From the NCBI GenBank assembly GCA_021106655.1, contig JAIOTT010000171.1:1-6838 (forward strand): a DNA stretch of 6,838 nucleotides. The letters are read 5' to 3'. Source of the stretch: Bacteroidales bacterium (GTDB taxonomy: Bacteria > Bacteroidota > Bacteroidia > Bacteroidales > SMBSF77). Shown here piece after piece: positions 6,778 to 6,838 of the stretch (positions are counted from its first letter, which is position 1; every line of letters begins with the position of its first letter). Below the pieces are notes generated by a model. The model ran no database searches, was not told where the DNA came from, and saw only the letters and a list, made by a program, of their open reading frames with translations. A program made the translations under genes and the position numbers.

Positions 6778-6838
6778 TATTCTTTTAAACCTTCTGTGTC
6801 ATTTTTACCCATTACTTCTTCAGCTAGAGAAGAAAAGT
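6777..6838 (-). CDS. mraZ: MraZ, C-terminal 19 residues only (5' part lies beyond the right edge)
   Basis: One minus-strand frame is open from the right edge (first full codon at 6836) and ends in TAA at 6779-6777; the other two frames stop within 20 bases of the edge. It encodes FSSLAEEVMGKNDTEGLKE. The FSSLAEEVMG part resembles the C-terminal end I recall for Bacteroidota MraZ, and mraZ is the usual gene before rsmH. MraZ is a small AbrB-fold DNA-binding protein that in studied bacteria binds repeats upstream of itself and represses the dcw operon. Those binding sites, the promoter and the DNA-binding domains lie outside this window. The assignment depends mainly on position plus this short tail. 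Confidence 0.72.
   Translation of the reverse strand, partial: FSSLAEEVMGKNDTEGLKE

Noticed and set aside
1..6838. A hidden accessory system, mobile element, CRISPR array or RNA gene within the window.
   Set aside because: Almost all bases are taken by intact housekeeping genes in one direction. The gaps total under 100 bases and contain no repeats, hairpins or foreign-looking composition.

Overview
The window carries one strand-consistent block of genes, all reading on the minus strand. It is the upstream half of a division and cell wall (dcw) cluster. In transcription order (right to left) it holds the 3' end of mraZ, then rsmH (mraW), an ftsL-like gene, ftsI (class B penicillin-binding protein with a C-terminal PASTA domain), murE, mraY and the 5' part of murD. 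The DNA is AT-rich. Both ends are cut inside genes: only the last 19 codons of mraZ are present, and murD stops after 199 codons, at the expected carbamylated lysine.

The organism is most likely a member of the Bacteroidota, probably class Bacteroidia (Bacteroidales/Marinilabiliales-like). The evidence is the gene order mraZ-rsmH-ftsL-ftsI-murE-mraY-murD with no murF between murE and mraY, and a short FtsL-like protein whose C-terminus has the LKESTTPP signature I associate with that phylum. A PASTA-tailed FtsI, a MraY with an enlarged loop, and start sites without clear Shine-Dalgarno sequences also fit. The taxonomic call is from recall of family features, not from a search. The DNPR motif in MurE indicates meso-diaminopimelate peptidoglycan, as in Gram-negative bacteria.

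The layout is very compact. mraZ and rsmH overlap by 1 base (TAATG), and rsmH and ftsL-like overlap by 8 bases. The remaining gaps are 17 (ftsL-ftsI), 14 (ftsI-murE), 41 (murE-mraY) and 24 bases (mraY-murD). No stretch over 300 bases lacks a gene. I see no terminator hairpin, convincing internal promoter, RNA gene, repeat array, mobile element or CRISPR. The simplest reading is a single polycistronic transcript started upstream of mraZ, outside the window.

Together the genes link ribosome maturation (RsmH) and the MraZ regulator with septal peptidoglycan synthesis. MurD and MurE add D-Glu and meso-DAP to the UDP-MurNAc stem peptide. MraY transfers the finished UDP-MurNAc-pentapeptide to undecaprenyl phosphate to make lipid I. 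FtsI cross-links the resulting strands at the septum, and the FtsL-like protein is a probable divisome scaffold. I found no undescribed system here. The points most worth a second look are modest: a TTG start for murE, a Thr-rich insertion in MraY, and the divergent FtsL-like protein.
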